Made by a program: the position numbers and the translations under genes. Source: Chloroflexota bacterium (GTDB lineage Bacteria > Chloroflexota > Dehalococcoidia > Lucifugimonadales > JACPCL1). From it: a DNA stretch of 22,645 nucleotides. Below the pieces are notes generated by a model that was not told the origin of the DNA, made no database searches, and was given only the letters and a program-made list of their open reading frames with translations. Location: NCBI GenBank assembly GCA_016210375.1, contig JACQUH010000082.1:1-22645 (forward strand), read 5' to 3'. Below, one piece after another: positions 22,468-22,645 of the stretch. The stretch's first letter is position 1. Each line of letters starts with the position of its first letter.

Positions 22468-22645
22468 CCTTATGGTCACGGACTAAAGAGGGATGCCTTT
22501 GTGGGCAGGCGTTTACCCCCTATCCCAACCTTCCCCCGCAAGGGGGGAAGGAACATGGGAGACGCGACGATGTCCCCTCGCCACTTCTTTCCTCCCCCTT
22601 GACGGGGGAGGAGTAAGGTAGGGGTGCGGCAAAGGAGTTACTACC
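22468..22645. repeat. Family I element, copy K, running off the window
   Basis: CCTTATGGTCACGGAC opens the copy at 22468, and CCCCTATCCCAACC and two C-run/G-run stems (CTTCCCCCGCAAGGGGGGAAG and CCTCCCCCTTGACGGGGGAGG) follow. The expected right end would lie outside the window. No gene is seen in 22336-22645. Confidence 0.6.

Noticed and set aside
1..22645. tRNA or rRNA genes
   Set aside because: No T-loop-like GGTTCGAATCC context with a cloverleaf, and no rRNA core sequence, was found by eye. A tRNAscan-SE run would settle it.

Overview
The window is GC-rich, gene-dense bacterial DNA with no tRNA, rRNA, CRISPR array or transposase gene that I could see. The gene set is a nickel superoxide dismutase with its maturation protease, a split B12-dependent acyl-CoA mutase, a MacAB-like exporter with a DUF5666-type protein, and small GYD, SWIM, DinB and EVE proteins. 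Together with very repetitive intergenic DNA, this resembles uncultured Chloroflexota of the Dehalococcoidia type. That placement is inferred from overall flavour and has not been tested.

Layout. Bases 1-1474 hold the 5' end of sodN (minus), a divergent sodX-like protease and an aquaporin. The large catalytic chain of a methylmalonyl-CoA-type mutase lies at 1710-3365 (minus). An unrecognised 803-residue membrane-anchored repeat protein is at 3949-6360, and a GYD-domain protein at 6765-7112 (minus). The segment 8103-13256 carries an adaptor / ATPase / permease operon of the MacAB type, followed by a secreted DUF5666-like protein. The segment 13582-17340 carries an NDUFA9-like SDR protein, folC and fabF; folC and fabF overlap by one base. 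Then come an MFS transporter (minus), a small SWIM zinc-finger protein (minus), an aldo/keto reductase, a DinB-fold protein and an EVE-domain protein (minus).

The most unusual content is between the genes. Most of the longer gaps hold a copy of a C-rich/G-rich element (family I here). Its ends resemble CTTATGGTCATGAACGAAAT and the reverse complement of that, it has C-run and G-run inner arms, and in many copies a near-perfect 16-21 bp hairpin at the centre. Hairpin sequence differs between copies, but base pairing is kept: three related hairpins show paired substitutions on both arms. A second family (family II: GTCATTCTGAG...CTCAGAATGAC) and a 252-bp element with TA-flanked terminal inverted repeats are interleaved with it, in places nested. 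No mobilising enzyme is present in the window, so any movement would be in trans.

Gene starts were chosen by ribosome-binding sites and family length. Several genes start later than the longest open frame: sodX 178, mutase 3365, GYD 7112, adaptor 8103, SDR 13582 (TTG), folC 14708 (GTG), fabF 16084, MFS 18641, SWIM 19531 and EVE 22335.
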